NCBI GenBank assembly: GCA_948648655.1 | Contig: CAPKVJ010000006.1 | Location: forward strand, 1-61,890 | Source: an uncultured Candidatus Saccharibacteria bacterium | GTDB taxonomy: Bacteria > Patescibacteriota > Saccharimonadia > Saccharimonadales > Saccharimonadaceae | Length of the DNA stretch: 61,890 nucleotides | Direction of reading: 5' to 3' | Part shown: positions 7,412-16,320 of the stretch, piece after piece | How the letters are laid out: each line of letters starts with the position of its first letter | Position numbering within the stretch: position 1 is the first letter of the stretch | Program-made: the position numbers and the translations under genes | Notes under the pieces: generated by a model | Told to the model about the DNA's origin: nothing | Seen by the model: only the letters and a program-made list of their open reading frames with translations | The model's database searches: none

Positions 7412-9880
7412 ATGAAACGTCTAGTGATTATTGATGGGAAATCGGTCTTTTATCGGGGGTATTATGCAATGGGAGCGCTATCGACGAGTGAGGGGGTGCC
7501 GACAGGGGGGATTTATGGATTTGCGGCGATTGCGATGGAGATTGTGCGACAGCTTGACCCGACGAAGGTGGTAGTGGCTTGGGATTCGCCGAGCTCGACG
7601 GCAAAACGCAAGGCGGTATTTCAGGAATATAAGGCGGGGCGGCAGAAACCGGGCGATGATTTTTATGCGCAAATTCCGTATCTGAAGAAGTTGGTGCTGG
7701 CTCTGGGGTGGAGTTTTGTGGAGTGTGATGAATATGAGGCGGATGATATTATCGGGACGTTGGCTTTGCAGGCGGATGAGGAAGGGGATTATGATACTTT
7801 TATCGTGTCTTCAGATCTAGATATGTTGCAGATTGTAGATGAAAATACTCACATGTATCGGATTTTGAAGGGTTTTACGCGATTAGAAGAGATGGACGTG
7901 GCAGCAGTGGAGGAGAAATATGGGATCAAGAAGAGACAGTTTTTGGATCTCAAAGCTTTGAAAGGGGATGCGTCAGATAATATTCCGGGTGTACCAGGCG
8001 TAGGCGAGAAGACGGCGGCAAAACTTTTACAGGAATATGGCACGCTTGAGGGGGTTTATGAACATTTAGATGATATTAAGGGTTCGGTAAGGGGGAAATT
8101 AGAGGCAGGTAAGGAAAGTGCTTTTATGTCGTATGATTTGGCGAAGATTATGACGGATGCGCCCGTGAAATTGGATGATTTGCCGGATTTAGAGGTAGAT
8201 CGAGAGAGGATTCAGGAAGCTTTGAAGGAATTGGAATTTCGGTCTTTGGTGCGGAAGTTTTTGATGCAGTCGAAAAAGATAGAGCGTGAGGAAAAACAAG
8301 CCGCTAGCGGTGTCCAGAAGGGTCTAGAGGGCATAGATGATGTCGGGATGGTAGAGGGGGCGTCTCGCGCCCAGAATGGTCAGAAACGGCCTAAAAAGGG
8401 TGCTGACGTGATGATTAAGGGGGAGTTGGGGCAGCAGACTCTGGAAATTGCGCAGGAAACGGAGGATGGAACGTTAATTTCTTGGAATGTGAAGGATTTG
8501 ATGCACAAGAATGGCAAAGTTGCCAAGAGTGTGCTGGCAGGGCAGAAAATTTGGGATTTGGGACAAGGGAGATTTTTACTTGAGCCGTTGGCAAGGAGCA
8601 TAGAGAGAATCGAGGAAAAAGTAGAGTATGACGCGCAAAAGGAAGAGTTTGCGCGTCGTCCGGAGCTGTATAAAATATTTGTTCAGTTTGATTTACCTCT
8701 GGTACCGATTTTGTATAAGATGGAAAATTATGGGATGTTGATTGATCGAGAGTATTTTGCGAGGCTGAAGACAGAGTTTGAGGCTGAGGCACATGGCTTG
8801 GAAGAGGAAATTTGGAGGCTGGCGGGGCGGAATTTTAACCTTAATTCACCAGCACAGCTTGCTGAAGTATTGTTTGTGGATCTAGAGCTACCAACAAAGG
8901 GTATAAAAAAGGCATCACGAGGCTATTCTACAGGAGTAAAAGAGCTAGACAAACTAGAAGGACAGCATGAGATTATTGGTAAAATTAAGGAATATCGAGA
9001 GGCAGCAAAGTTGTTATCGACATATATTATACCTTTGCCGGAATTGGCTGATAGGGAGGGTAGAATACATACGACATTTAACCAAGATGTAACGGCGACG
9101 GGGAGGTTGTCGTCGACGAATCCAAATTTGCAGAATATTCCAGTGAGGACAGAGGTGGGGAAGCGGATACGAGAAGGGTTTGTGGCTCCGGAGGGCAAGG
9201 TTTTGGTGAGTGCGGACTATTCGCAATTTGAGCTTCGACTTGCTGCGGCAATGGCAGGGGATACGGCACTGATTGACGATTTCAATACGGGGGTAGATAT
9301 TCATACGAAGACCGCAGCGGAGGCTTTTGGTGCGCCGATGGAAGAGGTAACGAAAGAACAGCGGCGAGCGGCGAAGGTGATTAATTTTGGTGTGCTCTAT
9401 GGCATGAGTATACGTGGTCTGGCGCAAGCGGCAGATATGGCGTATGCGGAGGCGAAGGAGTTTATTGAGCGGTATTTTGAGGTAAGAAAGCCTATTAAAG
9501 TGTATTTGGAAAATGTACTGGCAAAAGCGCGGGAAGATGGGTATGTTGAAACGATGTTTGGGCGGAGGAGGCCGACGCCGGACGTAAAGTCGAGTAACTT
9601 TGTCGTCAGAAGTGCGGCAGAGAGGGCGGCGCAGAATATGCCAATTCAGGGGACGGAGGCAGACTTGATGAAAAAGGCGATGATTGAGGTAGATAAGAAG
9701 CTGCCAGAGAATGCGAGATTGGTGATGCAGGTGCATGATTCGCTAATTGTAGAGTGCGATGAGGGGGATGCTACAGAGGTGGGAGAAATTTTGAAGCGGG
9801 AGATGGAAGGGGTAGCACCAGAATTGATGGTGAAATTAGCTGTTGAGGTGACTACGGGCAAAAACTGGGGTGAATTATAA
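7412..9880 (+). CDS. polA: DNA polymerase I
   Basis: Repair and Okazaki-fragment polymerase, about 822 aa. The N-terminal 5' nuclease/flap domain (about residues 1-290) has YRGYYAMG, the acidic DEYEADDIIG cluster, and the helix-hairpin-helix GVPGVGEKTA. The middle (about 300-430) is short and lacks recognisable 3'-5' exonuclease motifs, with a low-complexity linker. The polymerase domain carries motif A DYSQFELRL, motif B RRAAKVINFGVLYG and motif C QVHDSLIVE. The start at 7412 follows TATACT (7400-7405) by 6 nt, hence probably leaderless; a longer in-frame extension to 7349 lacks family similarity. It overlaps the convergent gene by 6 nt. Confidence 0.96.
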   Translation: MKRLVIIDGKSVFYRGYYAMGALSTSEGVPTGGIYGFAAIAMEIVRQLDPTKVVVAWDSPSSTAKRKAVFQEYKAGRQKPGDDFYAQIPYLKKLVLALGWSFVECDEYEADDIIGTLALQADEEGDYDTFIVSSDLDMLQIVDENTHMYRILKGFTRLEEMDVAAVEEKYGIKKRQFLDLKALKGDASDNIPGVPGVGEKTAAKLLQEYGTLEGVYEHLDDIKGSVRGKLEAGKESAFMSYDLAKIMTDAPVKLDDLPDLEVDRERIQEALKELEFRSLVRKFLMQSKKIEREEKQAASGVQKGLEGIDDVGMVEGASRAQNGQKRPKKGADVMIKGELGQQTLEIAQETEDGTLISWNVKDLMHKNGKVAKSVLAGQKIWDLGQGRFLLEPLARSIERIEEKVEYDAQKEEFARRPELYKIFVQFDLPLVPILYKMENYGMLIDREYFARLKTEFEAEAHGLEEEIWRLAGRNFNLNSPAQLAEVLFVDLELPTKGIKKASRGYSTGVKELDKLEGQHEIIGKIKEYREAAKLLSTYIIPLPELADREGRIHTTFNQDVTATGRLSSTNPNLQNIPVRTEVGKRIREGFVAPEGKVLVSADYSQFELRLAAAMAGDTALIDDFNTGVDIHTKTAAEAFGAPMEEVTKEQRRAAKVINFGVLYGMSIRGLAQAADMAYAEAKEFIERYFEVRKPIKVYLENVLAKAREDGYVETMFGRRRPTPDVKSSNFVVRSAAERAAQNMPIQGTEADLMKKAMIEVDKKLPENARLVMQVHDSLIVECDEGDATEVGEILKREMEGVAPELMVKLAVEVTTGKNWGEL

Positions 9881-10789
9881 GGGGAGGAGGAAGTCAGTGT
9901 AGATGACGTCGGCGCCACGAGTGCGAGATTGTTCGGCACGGGTGAGGTTATTGAGCGTGTGGGTGGCGATTTTGATGTCGGCTGGTTTCCAGATTTGGGA
10001 GATTTCTGGGGTAAGCCAGGAATCCCACATAGTGATAAATTTGACGCCGGTTGATTTGGAGAAAGCTAGGACGTTTTCTGGGGTCCAGTTGGGATCTTGA
10101 TAGAGAGTATAGATGATGGATTTCCAAGCATAGATGTCCATAACCCAATCAAGCATTTCTTGGTTGTAAATCTGGATAATAAAACGATCAAGCAGGCTAG
10201 GGTCAATAGCATTGGCAGTTTCGACAAAACTGGAGAATTGCTTACGGACGTTTGCTTCGTCGCAGTATTTAGTATCAGTTACGATATAGACATCAGGGTA
10301 TTTTTGGAGTAAATCAAACAGAATAGAGAGGTCTATGGTGTGATATTCGCCATACCATAGAGAAGACATAAAATTATTGTAGGTGAATTCTTCGGTGTCG
10401 AGGGTGGAGCCTTGAATTTCGGAGTCAGGGGGAACGGTGGCATTATTTCGCCAGCGGTCAACATCATGAGCAGCGACATTATAGCCATCATCCGTAAGAG
10501 AAAAGTCGACTTCGAAGACTCGGTGGCCGAGCTGATAATTAAGGAGAAAGGCTTCATAAGAATTCGTGTAAGATTCCCCCATAATGCCGCCCATAGCGTG
10601 CGCAATATAGGGGTTATTGGCCCAAGAGTAATCAAAATTATAAGGTGGCTCGGAGCCAGGAATATCACTTATAGTGGTTGTGATATTCCTATTTTTGATG
10701 TTATTTAAGATGATGGTACCAGTGCCAACGGCGAGGGCTATGATGACTAGGACAATGATGGTGATCGGCAGCCAGATTTTCTTTTTCAT
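9875..10789 (-). CDS. Membrane-anchored glycerophosphodiester phosphodiesterase-like protein
   Basis: A TM anchor at about residues 5-30 is followed by a TIM-barrel-type GDPD domain. AHAMGG near residue 63 and FEVDFSLTDDG near residue 91 correspond to the GDPD metal- and substrate-binding motifs, and AAHD near 105 supplies the catalytic histidine. The C-terminal GADVIYTDFL is also typical of the family. Probable role: hydrolysis of glycerophosphodiesters outside the membrane. TATAAT (10796-10801) lies 6 nt before the ATG, so the mRNA is probably leaderless. It is divergent from mutM, with the two promoters only about 15 bp apart. Confidence 0.85.
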   Translation of the reverse strand: MKKKIWLPITIIVLVIIALAVGTGTIILNNIKNRNITTTISDIPGSEPPYNFDYSWANNPYIAHAMGGIMGESYTNSYEAFLLNYQLGHRVFEVDFSLTDDGYNVAAHDVDRWRNNATVPPDSEIQGSTLDTEEFTYNNFMSSLWYGEYHTIDLSILFDLLQKYPDVYIVTDTKYCDEANVRKQFSSFVETANAIDPSLLDRFIIQIYNQEMLDWVMDIYAWKSIIYTLYQDPNWTPENVLAFSKSTGVKFITMWDSWLTPEISQIWKPADIKIATHTLNNLTRAEQSRTRGADVIYTDFLLPL

Positions 10790-10831
10790 GGGTGTATTAT
10801 ACCATGTGTAAGGTGATATAATAAGGGTATT

Positions 10832-11884
10832 ATGCCAGAGTTACCAGAAGTGGAGACGGTGCGAAGGGGGCTGAAGCCGTTTATTTTGAATAAAAAAATT
10901 GTTCAGGTGAAGCCAGAGCCGGGAAAGTGTTTTTTGGGCGATGTAACAGAGGTGAACGGAGCTACAGTGGTGGATATTCGGCGACGAGGTAAGGCACTTT
11001 TGATTGATCTTGATAATGGGAAAACCTTGATGATACATCTGCGTATGACTGGCCAGCTGATCTGGCGGGGCTCGTTATCTCGGGCTATTGCGGCGTCAGA
11101 CTTTCCGGTACGCGCTCACCGTACGCAAAGTACGGCTCGCTTGCGTTCCTCAAGCCTTCCTAGCACTAGCTCCGAGCTAACTTCGCCCCAGACTAGTAAG
11201 GGCTCTCAAGTTGAAGATGCGGCGCATGCGAACTTTGCGGCGGGGCATCCGAGTAAGAATTTTGTTGATGAATTACCGAATTCGCAGACACGAGTAGAAT
11301 TTGATTTTGAAGACGGAAAATTATTTTTTAATGATCAAAGAAAATTTGGGTTTGTAAAAATTTTGCCTACTGATGAAGTAGAAAAGGATAAATTTATTGC
11401 AGAACTCGGGAAAGAACCGTGGGAAATGGGGGTAGATGAGCTGTATGCGAAGTGCCAGCGACATGGGCGTTCACCGATCAAGGCGGTGCTCTTAAATCAA
11501 AAGTTGATCGCAGGACTGGGAAATATTTATGCGGATGAATCACTTTTTTATGCAAGCGTGCATCCGGCGCGGAAGGCGGGAGAATTAAGCAAAGAGCAAG
11601 TGGCGAAGATTTTGGAGGGGGCTTGTAAGGTGATGCAGGAGGCGATAGATTCAGGGGGATCGACGATGGCGACTTATATTCGACCAGATGGGACGACGGG
11701 GGATTATTTGGAGAAGTTTGCGCAAGTTTTCCGGCGGGAGGGCCAGAGGTGTAATCGATGTGGAACGGTAATAGAAAAAACGCGTTGCGCGGGGCGAGGA
11801 ACGCATTTTTGTCCAAAATGTCAGAAATTGGGGGCGGTATCAGGTGTTAAAATCGCCGGAGAGAGCACTAGGAGGCTCAAATAG
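10832..11884 (+). CDS. mutM: Formamidopyrimidine-DNA glycosylase MutM with in-frame insertion
   Basis: Base-excision repair of oxidised purines. The catalytic N-terminus PELPEVE is immediately after Met. LGNIYADE and the C-terminal zinc finger (CNRCG and CPKC) with its KTRCAGRGTHFC strand are all present. The protein is 350 aa against about 270-290 usual, because about 53 residues are inserted between GQLIWRG (near residue 80) and NFAAGHPSKNF. The insert is rich in S, R, A and T, and its DNA (about 11071-11230) contains an inverted repeat around CCGTACGCAAAGTACGG. TATAAT at 10817-10822 lies 9 nt from the ATG. Confidence 0.95.
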   Translation: MPELPEVETVRRGLKPFILNKKIVQVKPEPGKCFLGDVTEVNGATVVDIRRRGKALLIDLDNGKTLMIHLRMTGQLIWRGSLSRAIAASDFPVRAHRTQSTARLRSSSLPSTSSELTSPQTSKGSQVEDAAHANFAAGHPSKNFVDELPNSQTRVEFDFEDGKLFFNDQRKFGFVKILPTDEVEKDKFIAELGKEPWEMGVDELYAKCQRHGRSPIKAVLLNQKLIAGLGNIYADESLFYASVHPARKAGELSKEQVAKILEGACKVMQEAIDSGGSTMATYIRPDGTTGDYLEKFAQVFRREGQRCNRCGTVIEKTRCAGRGTHFCPKCQKLGAVSGVKIAGESTRRLK

Positions 11885-11888
11885 GCTT

Positions 11889-12500
11889 ATGTTTAGGATT
11901 ATATATGGTGATGACCGTGCGAGTGCGGCAAAGGCCGTAGAGAGCCTGCTGGGGGCTAATTATGAGGTGTTTGAAGGGGAAGATTTGACGCTGGGCGATT
12001 TGCCGAGTATTTTTCGGGGGTTGTCGCTGTTTGGGGCGGAGAAGCGTAAGATTTTGTTGAAGAATTTGGGGGAAAATGCGGCGGCTTGGGAAAAAGTGAT
12101 AGATTACGCCGATACGGAGCATGATGTGGTGATCTGGGAGGGGAAGATTGATAAGCGTTCGGTGGGTTATAAACGGCTTAAAGCGGCTGGGGTGGAGTTT
12201 AAAGAGTTTGCAGAGACGCAAGCGCCGGAGGCGCGAATGGTATTTCAAGTGTTTGATACGGCATGGACGGATGGAGCGCGGGCGGTGAAGATGTTGGAGA
12301 AAATTGAGGAAAAGCAGGATCCGTATATGTTTTTTGGACTGATAGTGACGCAGGCGATGAAAAAGTTTGAGGGGCGACAGGGGAGGAAAGAGGTTGCGGT
12401 GCTGAAGGAACTCGCGAAAGTGGATATGGAACTCAAAACGACTTCGTTTGAGGCTTGGCTCATTGTGAAGTCGTTTTTAATTAGATTGTCGAGTATTTAG
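11889..12500 (+). CDS. holA: DNA polymerase III delta subunit-like protein HolA
   Basis: About 203 aa, shorter than typical HolA (about 340). The N-terminus FRIIYGDDRASAAKAVE and SLFGAEKRKILLKN match the opening of delta, and the body ends with helical segments. Delta opens the beta clamp during loading. Its position next to convergent rpsT is the classical holA-rpsT neighbourhood, which supports the call. The start at ATG 11889 is chosen over the upstream one at 11844 because the protein then begins MFRIIYGDD as in the family; it follows mutM by 4 nt. Confidence 0.75.
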   Translation: MFRIIYGDDRASAAKAVESLLGANYEVFEGEDLTLGDLPSIFRGLSLFGAEKRKILLKNLGENAAAWEKVIDYADTEHDVVIWEGKIDKRSVGYKRLKAAGVEFKEFAETQAPEARMVFQVFDTAWTDGARAVKMLEKIEEKQDPYMFFGLIVTQAMKKFEGRQGRKEVAVLKELAKVDMELKTTSFEAWLIVKSFLIRLSSI

Positions 12501-12908
12501 CTATTTGGTAGCTTCTTCGATCTTTTTCTCGACGTCTTTGACGGTCTTTTCTACCTTCTTTTCGGCAGTTTTGACAGCTTTTTTGGCTCTGGTAGCGGTG
12601 GTTTTTGTTGCTTTTTCAATTTTGGCTTCGGCTTTTTCGACAGATTTTGTAGCTTTGGTGAGCTTTACATCGGCATTTTTGGCGAATTTAGCGACAGCAG
12701 CTTTGCGACGAGAAGCGGTGTTTTTCTTGATAAGACCTTTCTTGGCGGCTTTGTCGTATTCGGATTGGATTTTGGACAGAGTCGCAGTGGTAGGGTTGGC
12801 CTTGAACGCTTTGAGGGCGGATTTGATGGATTTTTTGATTTGTTGATTATTGGCTGTGCGTTTCTCGGTTTGGCGAGCAGCTTTTTTCGCAGATTTGATA
12901 ATCGGCAT
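12501..12908 (-). CDS. rpsT: 30S ribosomal protein S20 with long Lys/Ala-rich tail
   Basis: The N-terminal 85 residues are a normal S20 (MPIIKSAKKAARQTEKR, then KGLIKKNTASRRKAAVAKF), which binds 16S rRNA. The protein runs to 135 aa because of an extra C-terminal tail of about 50 residues built from repeats of the type VEKAEAKIEKATK, predicted to be a charged helix. It is convergent with holA and directly abuts it, with no intergenic space. Confidence 0.93.
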   Translation of the reverse strand: MPIIKSAKKAARQTEKRTANNQQIKKSIKSALKAFKANPTTATLSKIQSEYDKAAKKGLIKKNTASRRKAAVAKFAKNADVKLTKATKSVEKAEAKIEKATKTTATRAKKAVKTAEKKVEKTVKDVEKKIEEATK

Positions 12909-13012
12909 TGAGTCTATTCCTTAGAATTATTTAATAAATTGATATACTTTAGGCGATTATACTTGATTTTGGAGGGAATGTAAAGAGGTAAATGGGAAAA
13001 TAGAGGTGTATA

Positions 13013-13041
13013 TTGACTTATTCGATAAAGTGTGCTATAAT
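13013..13041 (+). promoter_or_regulatory. Promoter of the 13.1-kb gene
   Basis: TTGACT at 13013-13018, 17-nt spacer, TATAAT at 13036-13041. The first ATG (13048) is only 6 nt further on. Confidence 0.75.
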
Positions 13042-13047
13042 GTAAGT

Positions 13048-13092
13048 ATGAGCGAGGTCGCTCGGTACTTTGAGAGACTGGACTTTTGCTGA
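13048..13092 (+). CDS. Possible 14-aa leaderless leader peptide
   Basis: An ATG 6 nt after TATAAT opens 14 codons (MSEVARYFERLDFC) ending in TGA at 13090-13092. The segment carries a palindrome GAGCGA-GG-TCGCTC. It may be a leader peptide or the true first start of a coupled unit with the ORF that follows. Speculative. Confidence 0.3.
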   Translation: MSEVARYFERLDFC

Positions 13093-13116
13093 TTGTTTTT
13101 GGATGGCGTGGGATGT

Positions 13117-13620
13117 ATGAGCCTTCGTATATCCCGTGCTGTTCAAAAACGGCGAAATTTGCGATTACAGAGGAGGACGAAATTAGTGTTGAAAGAAACT
13201 AACTGTGGGCAGATAGTGCTTATGGAAAAAGGGGAGTTTCTGAAATTGGGGCCAGCTACTGCTGGGGTAACTAACGTGAGTCGAGAAATAAAGCGGCTTA
13301 CTGATGACAAGGGTGTATTGAATGAGGATGTGTTTGTTTTGATTGATGAGGTCGTAGATGCTTCTGGCGCTGGGAGGATTCTGCAAATTAGAGAGAAGGG
13401 GAACAATGAACTTTTGCAACCGAATGATTATGAGGTTATTTCGGCGAGTTTGAGCCAGATATGCAAAGAGCATAAAGTGCCGTATGTGATAATGAAATAT
13501 GGTTATACTCCGATTTGTTTTGCGAATGAGGTTTGTTGGTTGGACCCGCTTGCGCTTTATGGGTGGAGATTTTACGTGCTTGATTCAGAAGTTGCTGAGT
13601 CGCTTAAGGCAGAAGTTTAG
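13117..13620 (+). CDS. Hypothetical protein, about 167 aa
   Basis: Not recognised. The N-terminus is very basic (residues 1-25). The rest is a soluble alpha/beta-looking protein with an acidic stretch DVFVLIDEVVDASGAG. The start is uncertain: ATG 13117 has no clear SD, and an in-frame TTG occurs at 13093 directly after the short leader ORF. The promoter at 13013 serves it. Followed by a MITE-like element. Confidence 0.55.
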   Translation: MSLRISRAVQKRRNLRLQRRTKLVLKETNCGQIVLMEKGEFLKLGPATAGVTNVSREIKRLTDDKGVLNEDVFVLIDEVVDASGAGRILQIREKGNNELLQPNDYEVISASLSQICKEHKVPYVIMKYGYTPICFANEVCWLDPLALYGWRFYVLDSEVAESLKAEV

Positions 13621-13679
13621 TTTATTATTCCAGTCGAAGCGTGAGCGGAGGCTGGGATTTTTATTTTGTTAGCATGACA

Positions 13680-13805
13680 ATTGCCTCTTCCTATGTGTCT
13701 CTTACAAACACGGCGTTCTTCCGTCCCGTCGTTACGGGCGGAAGCCGCCTAATTCTCGGCCGTAGCCTGCGAAATGTTTGTAAGAGACACATAGGGAGAG
13801 GTAAT
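13680..13805. mobile_element. MITE-like inverted-repeat element, copy 2
   Basis: Arms at 13680-13710 and 13775-13805 repeat those of copy 1; the left arm differs by two substitutions that still allow G-U pairing. The core is similar to copy 1 at its edges but diverged in the middle. It is preceded by AGCATGACAATT as in copy 1 and abuts a cassette tail (CCTCCTACTACC from 13806) at the same base. Confidence 0.7.
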
Positions 13806-14115
13806 CCTCCTACTACCTATACTCTAACTAGCCGATAATAACCGCCGTTAGGCGGTTATTATCTTGACTGCTGTCGTATCCTCAAAAATGAGAGCTAACG
13901 CTCTCGCTTTATTCGGATACTCCAGCATGCAGGCAGCGGAGGGAGAAGCCGGTCCAACGATTGTTATCGAACGACGGATTGACGCCACTACCCGAGAAGT
14001 ACAAGGTGTAAGCGTTGTTAGTACTAGAGAAGGACATAGAAGACCAACCGTAGCCGTCCTGCCCGGAGAACCTCAACTTGCTACTGACGATATAGACGTA
14101 CCCGCTGCGCACAAA
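13806..14115 (-). pseudogene. Silent FISUMP cassette C3 with interrupted tail
   Basis: The minus-strand frame (13909-14112) begins VRSGYVYIVSSKLRFSG and ends GFSLRCLHAGVSE. The usual tail is split: its distal part (13806-13831) and the RCL-coding end (from about 13931) are separated by about 100 bp holding two hairpins (GATAATAACCGCC/GGCGGTTATTATC and a longer one around GAGAGCTAACGCTCTC). The insertion changes the last residues from CLAS to CLHAGVSE. It lies head-to-head with C4. Confidence 0.7.
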
Positions 14116-14337
14116 GTTTCATCTTTTTGAATAGCTAGGACTTGTATATCTCAAAAATGAGTGTTAGACTGAGGATATGTTGTTTTCTTAATTACTCTAG
14201 TTATCGGCTAGAGTAATTTCGATTGTAAAGCACAACCGACCAATACGGAACGTAAACGCCACATCTCTCCTTCCTACCAAAACTTAATGTTAATATACTG
14301 AAGTGCCCTAGCTATTCTGGTTATTAGACTATCAACA
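14116..14337. other. Intergenic stretch between cassettes C3 and C4
   Basis: No gene seen. It contains a hairpin around ATTACTCTAG/CTAGAGTAAT near 14195-14220. It separates the 5' ends of the head-to-head cassettes C3 and C4. Confidence 0.4.
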
Positions 14338-14598
14338 AATAGGGGTTTATTACAAGCACTAGTGTATTATTTGTCGAATTTTGTGCGCAGCGGGTATGCT
14401 ACTATACCTGATACTAAGCTATCAAGCTCTGGACGAAGCGCTGTCTATTGGTCATCGATCTCAAATTCTGATCCCTATTACGCTTATGCCTTGAATTTCC
14501 ATAGTACTGATCCGATCAATCCCTCAACCGGCGACTATGATCGTTATTTCGGCTTCCCCCTTCGTTGCCTAGCTAGTTAGAGTATAGGTAGTAGGAGG
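14338..14598 (+). pseudogene. Silent FISUMP cassette C4
   Basis: Frame LLQALVYYLSNFVRSGYA...NPSTGDYDRYFGFPLRCLAS, TAG at 14578-14580, then the conserved tail to 14598. It shares with C1 an extended 5' segment (ACAAGCACTAGTGTATTATTTG) that is absent from C5 and C6. No promoter or SD. Confidence 0.75.
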
Positions 14599-14656
14599 GG
14601 GCGTAAAGTAGCATATAGAATATAAATAAGTAGAGCAAAAGCTCTACTTATTTATA

Positions 14657-14733
14657 TGGTGGGTCGCGAGGGGCTCGAACCCCCGACCTCCTCGGTGTAA
14701 ACGAGGCGCTCTAGCCAACTGAGCTAGCGACCC
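14657..14733 (-). tRNA. tRNA-Val(TAC)
   Basis: 77 nt with encoded CCA. Acceptor GGGTCGC/GCGACCC, D arm GCTCAGTTGGCTAGAGC, anticodon stem-loop CCTCG-TTTACAC-CGAGG giving anticodon TAC, and a T arm with GGTTCGAGCC. Confidence 0.95.
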
Positions 14734-14796
14734 GTGTTTTTATTATAGCACGAAAATTCGATTCGTAAAATGGGGTTTTGTAGTATAATTATGCTT

Positions 14797-15366
14797 ATGG
14801 AAATTACATGGGGATATATCTGGTCGCAAATCTTAACTGCGGTGGAATATGGGCTACTGGGAGCATCGTACCTTGCGAAGCGACGTTTGCTTGTGGTAAT
14901 ATTAGACATTTTTTCGATGACGGCTGGGATTTTTGCATATTTCTTATTAGGGGCGGATTTGGGATTAGCAATGTCGGTGGTGATTTTGCTGGCGAATTTT
15001 TATTATCTCTGGGATGAGAAGGATCAGGGGGCAAATAATACTTTGACTTTGCGGGATTATATAGTTTTGGTGATTGTACTAATAGTGATTGGGATGCTGG
15101 CGGTTTTGACTTATGATGGGCCGTTGAGCTTGCTGTCTGTAGCGGCGACGGTGTTTTATGAGATTTCGATTTGGCAGAATAGCACGAAAGTTTATAAGTT
15201 TTTGGGGATTCCGGTAGCGCTTTGTTGGATGCTCTATAATGGGTTTATTTTTTCTTGGGTGGGGGTGATTACGGAAAGTTTTATGCTTATTGCTTCGATT
15301 GTGGGGTATGTGCGCGAGGTGAGGGGCGGGAAGAAGCGTAAGGCTCAGGCAAAGAGTGCGGCATAA
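14797..15366 (+). CDS. YgjV-type inner membrane protein, 189 aa
   Basis: Six or so hydrophobic helices with the arrangement of the Imp-YgjV family (YGLLGASYLAKRRLL near the start, WDEKDQGANNTL in the middle). Function of the family is unknown. The C-terminus is basic (GGKKRKAQAK). TATAAT at 14784-14789 lies 7 nt before ATG 14797, implying a leaderless mRNA; ATGs at 14770 and 14791 overlap the promoter and are rejected. Confidence 0.7.
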   Translation: MEITWGYIWSQILTAVEYGLLGASYLAKRRLLVVILDIFSMTAGIFAYFLLGADLGLAMSVVILLANFYYLWDEKDQGANNTLTLRDYIVLVIVLIVIGMLAVLTYDGPLSLLSVAATVFYEISIWQNSTKVYKFLGIPVALCWMLYNGFIFSWVGVITESFMLIASIVGYVREVRGGKKRKAQAKSAA

Positions 15367-15457
15367 TGATATAAATGCTGTTGATTTAATAAAAACTGAA
15401 GTTTGCTATAATAAGAGAGTAAAGTTGTGGGCAGTATCTTAAGAAAGGAGTGATTAG

Positions 15458-16249
15458 ATGTGTAAGGGCAGGTTTTTGTGTGTGGATTTTGATGAGACTC
15501 TTTATTTGCACAATGATCGGAAGACGTGGCTTAAGAATGTCGAGTTATTGAAACTGTGGCGGTCTCGGAGAAATAAGGTTGCAATTATTTCAGGGCGGAA
15601 TTGGCAGAATTTCCAGAAGATTTGTCCGGAATGGGAAGAGATAGCGGATTATCTGGTTTTGGACAATGGTGGGGTGACCTTTTCTTCGGGTGGGAAGATT
15701 GACGATATGGTGCCATTTTCGAGTGAGGCGTTGGGCGAGGTAAAAGTTCATAGCTACGCGCAGGCTAGACTGCTGGTATACTATACTCCCCACGAAATAG
15801 GCTTGGAGCAACCAGATTTATCGGAGTTGATTAAGGTGAGGGCGTGGTATCAAAGCCTGGAGACATTATGGTCTGTTCGCTTTTATCTGGAGCACATAGC
15901 TAATACTACGCTGCAGGTTTTGCCTTATCCGAGACAGGGTTATTCTACGCTGGAAGGGGTGGATTTGACCCAGTATGCGGGTTTTCTTGATTTTGTTCCT
16001 AAAGACGGTGGGAAGGAGAATGCAATTAACCATATCTTCGAAAAGGAGCATTACATAAAGAAAGATGTTATTGTAGTTGGGGATGACTATAATGACATTG
16101 GTATGATCAAGGAATTTCGTGGTCATGCGATGGCGGGGGCACCTGATGGGGTAATTGAAGCTGCGGAAGGTAAGACAGTAACAGCTGTGTGGAAGTTGCT
16201 GGAAGAGATCATGCGCCCGCGCTGGGGGAATGAAATAAGTTATTTTTAG
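15458..16249 (+). CDS. HAD-superfamily phosphatase (IIB type), 263 aa
   Basis: Motif I DFDETLY near residue 10, motif II IISGRNW near 44, and motif IV GDDYNDIGM near 210 mark an active HAD hydrolase with a C2 cap (about 85-185), as in Cof, sucrose- or trehalose-phosphate phosphatases. Substrate unknown. GAAAGGAG upstream of the ATG gives a clear SD. A -10 box TATAAT lies near 15407. Confidence 0.85.
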   Translation: MCKGRFLCVDFDETLYLHNDRKTWLKNVELLKLWRSRRNKVAIISGRNWQNFQKICPEWEEIADYLVLDNGGVTFSSGGKIDDMVPFSSEALGEVKVHSYAQARLLVYYTPHEIGLEQPDLSELIKVRAWYQSLETLWSVRFYLEHIANTTLQVLPYPRQGYSTLEGVDLTQYAGFLDFVPKDGGKENAINHIFEKEHYIKKDVIVVGDDYNDIGMIKEFRGHAMAGAPDGVIEAAEGKTVTAVWKLLEEIMRPRWGNEISYF

Positions 16250-16320
16250 GTCAGAGATAGCCCACTGACAGTACTGTATTGGTGCTATAATTGTTGTAGG
16301 CAATTAAAGAGGAGGAAGAA

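Noticed and set aside
13641..13838. ORF through MITE copy 2, similar to part of an ORF in copy 1
   Set aside because: Similarity comes from the repeated DNA arms; cores diverge with no coding constraint visible.
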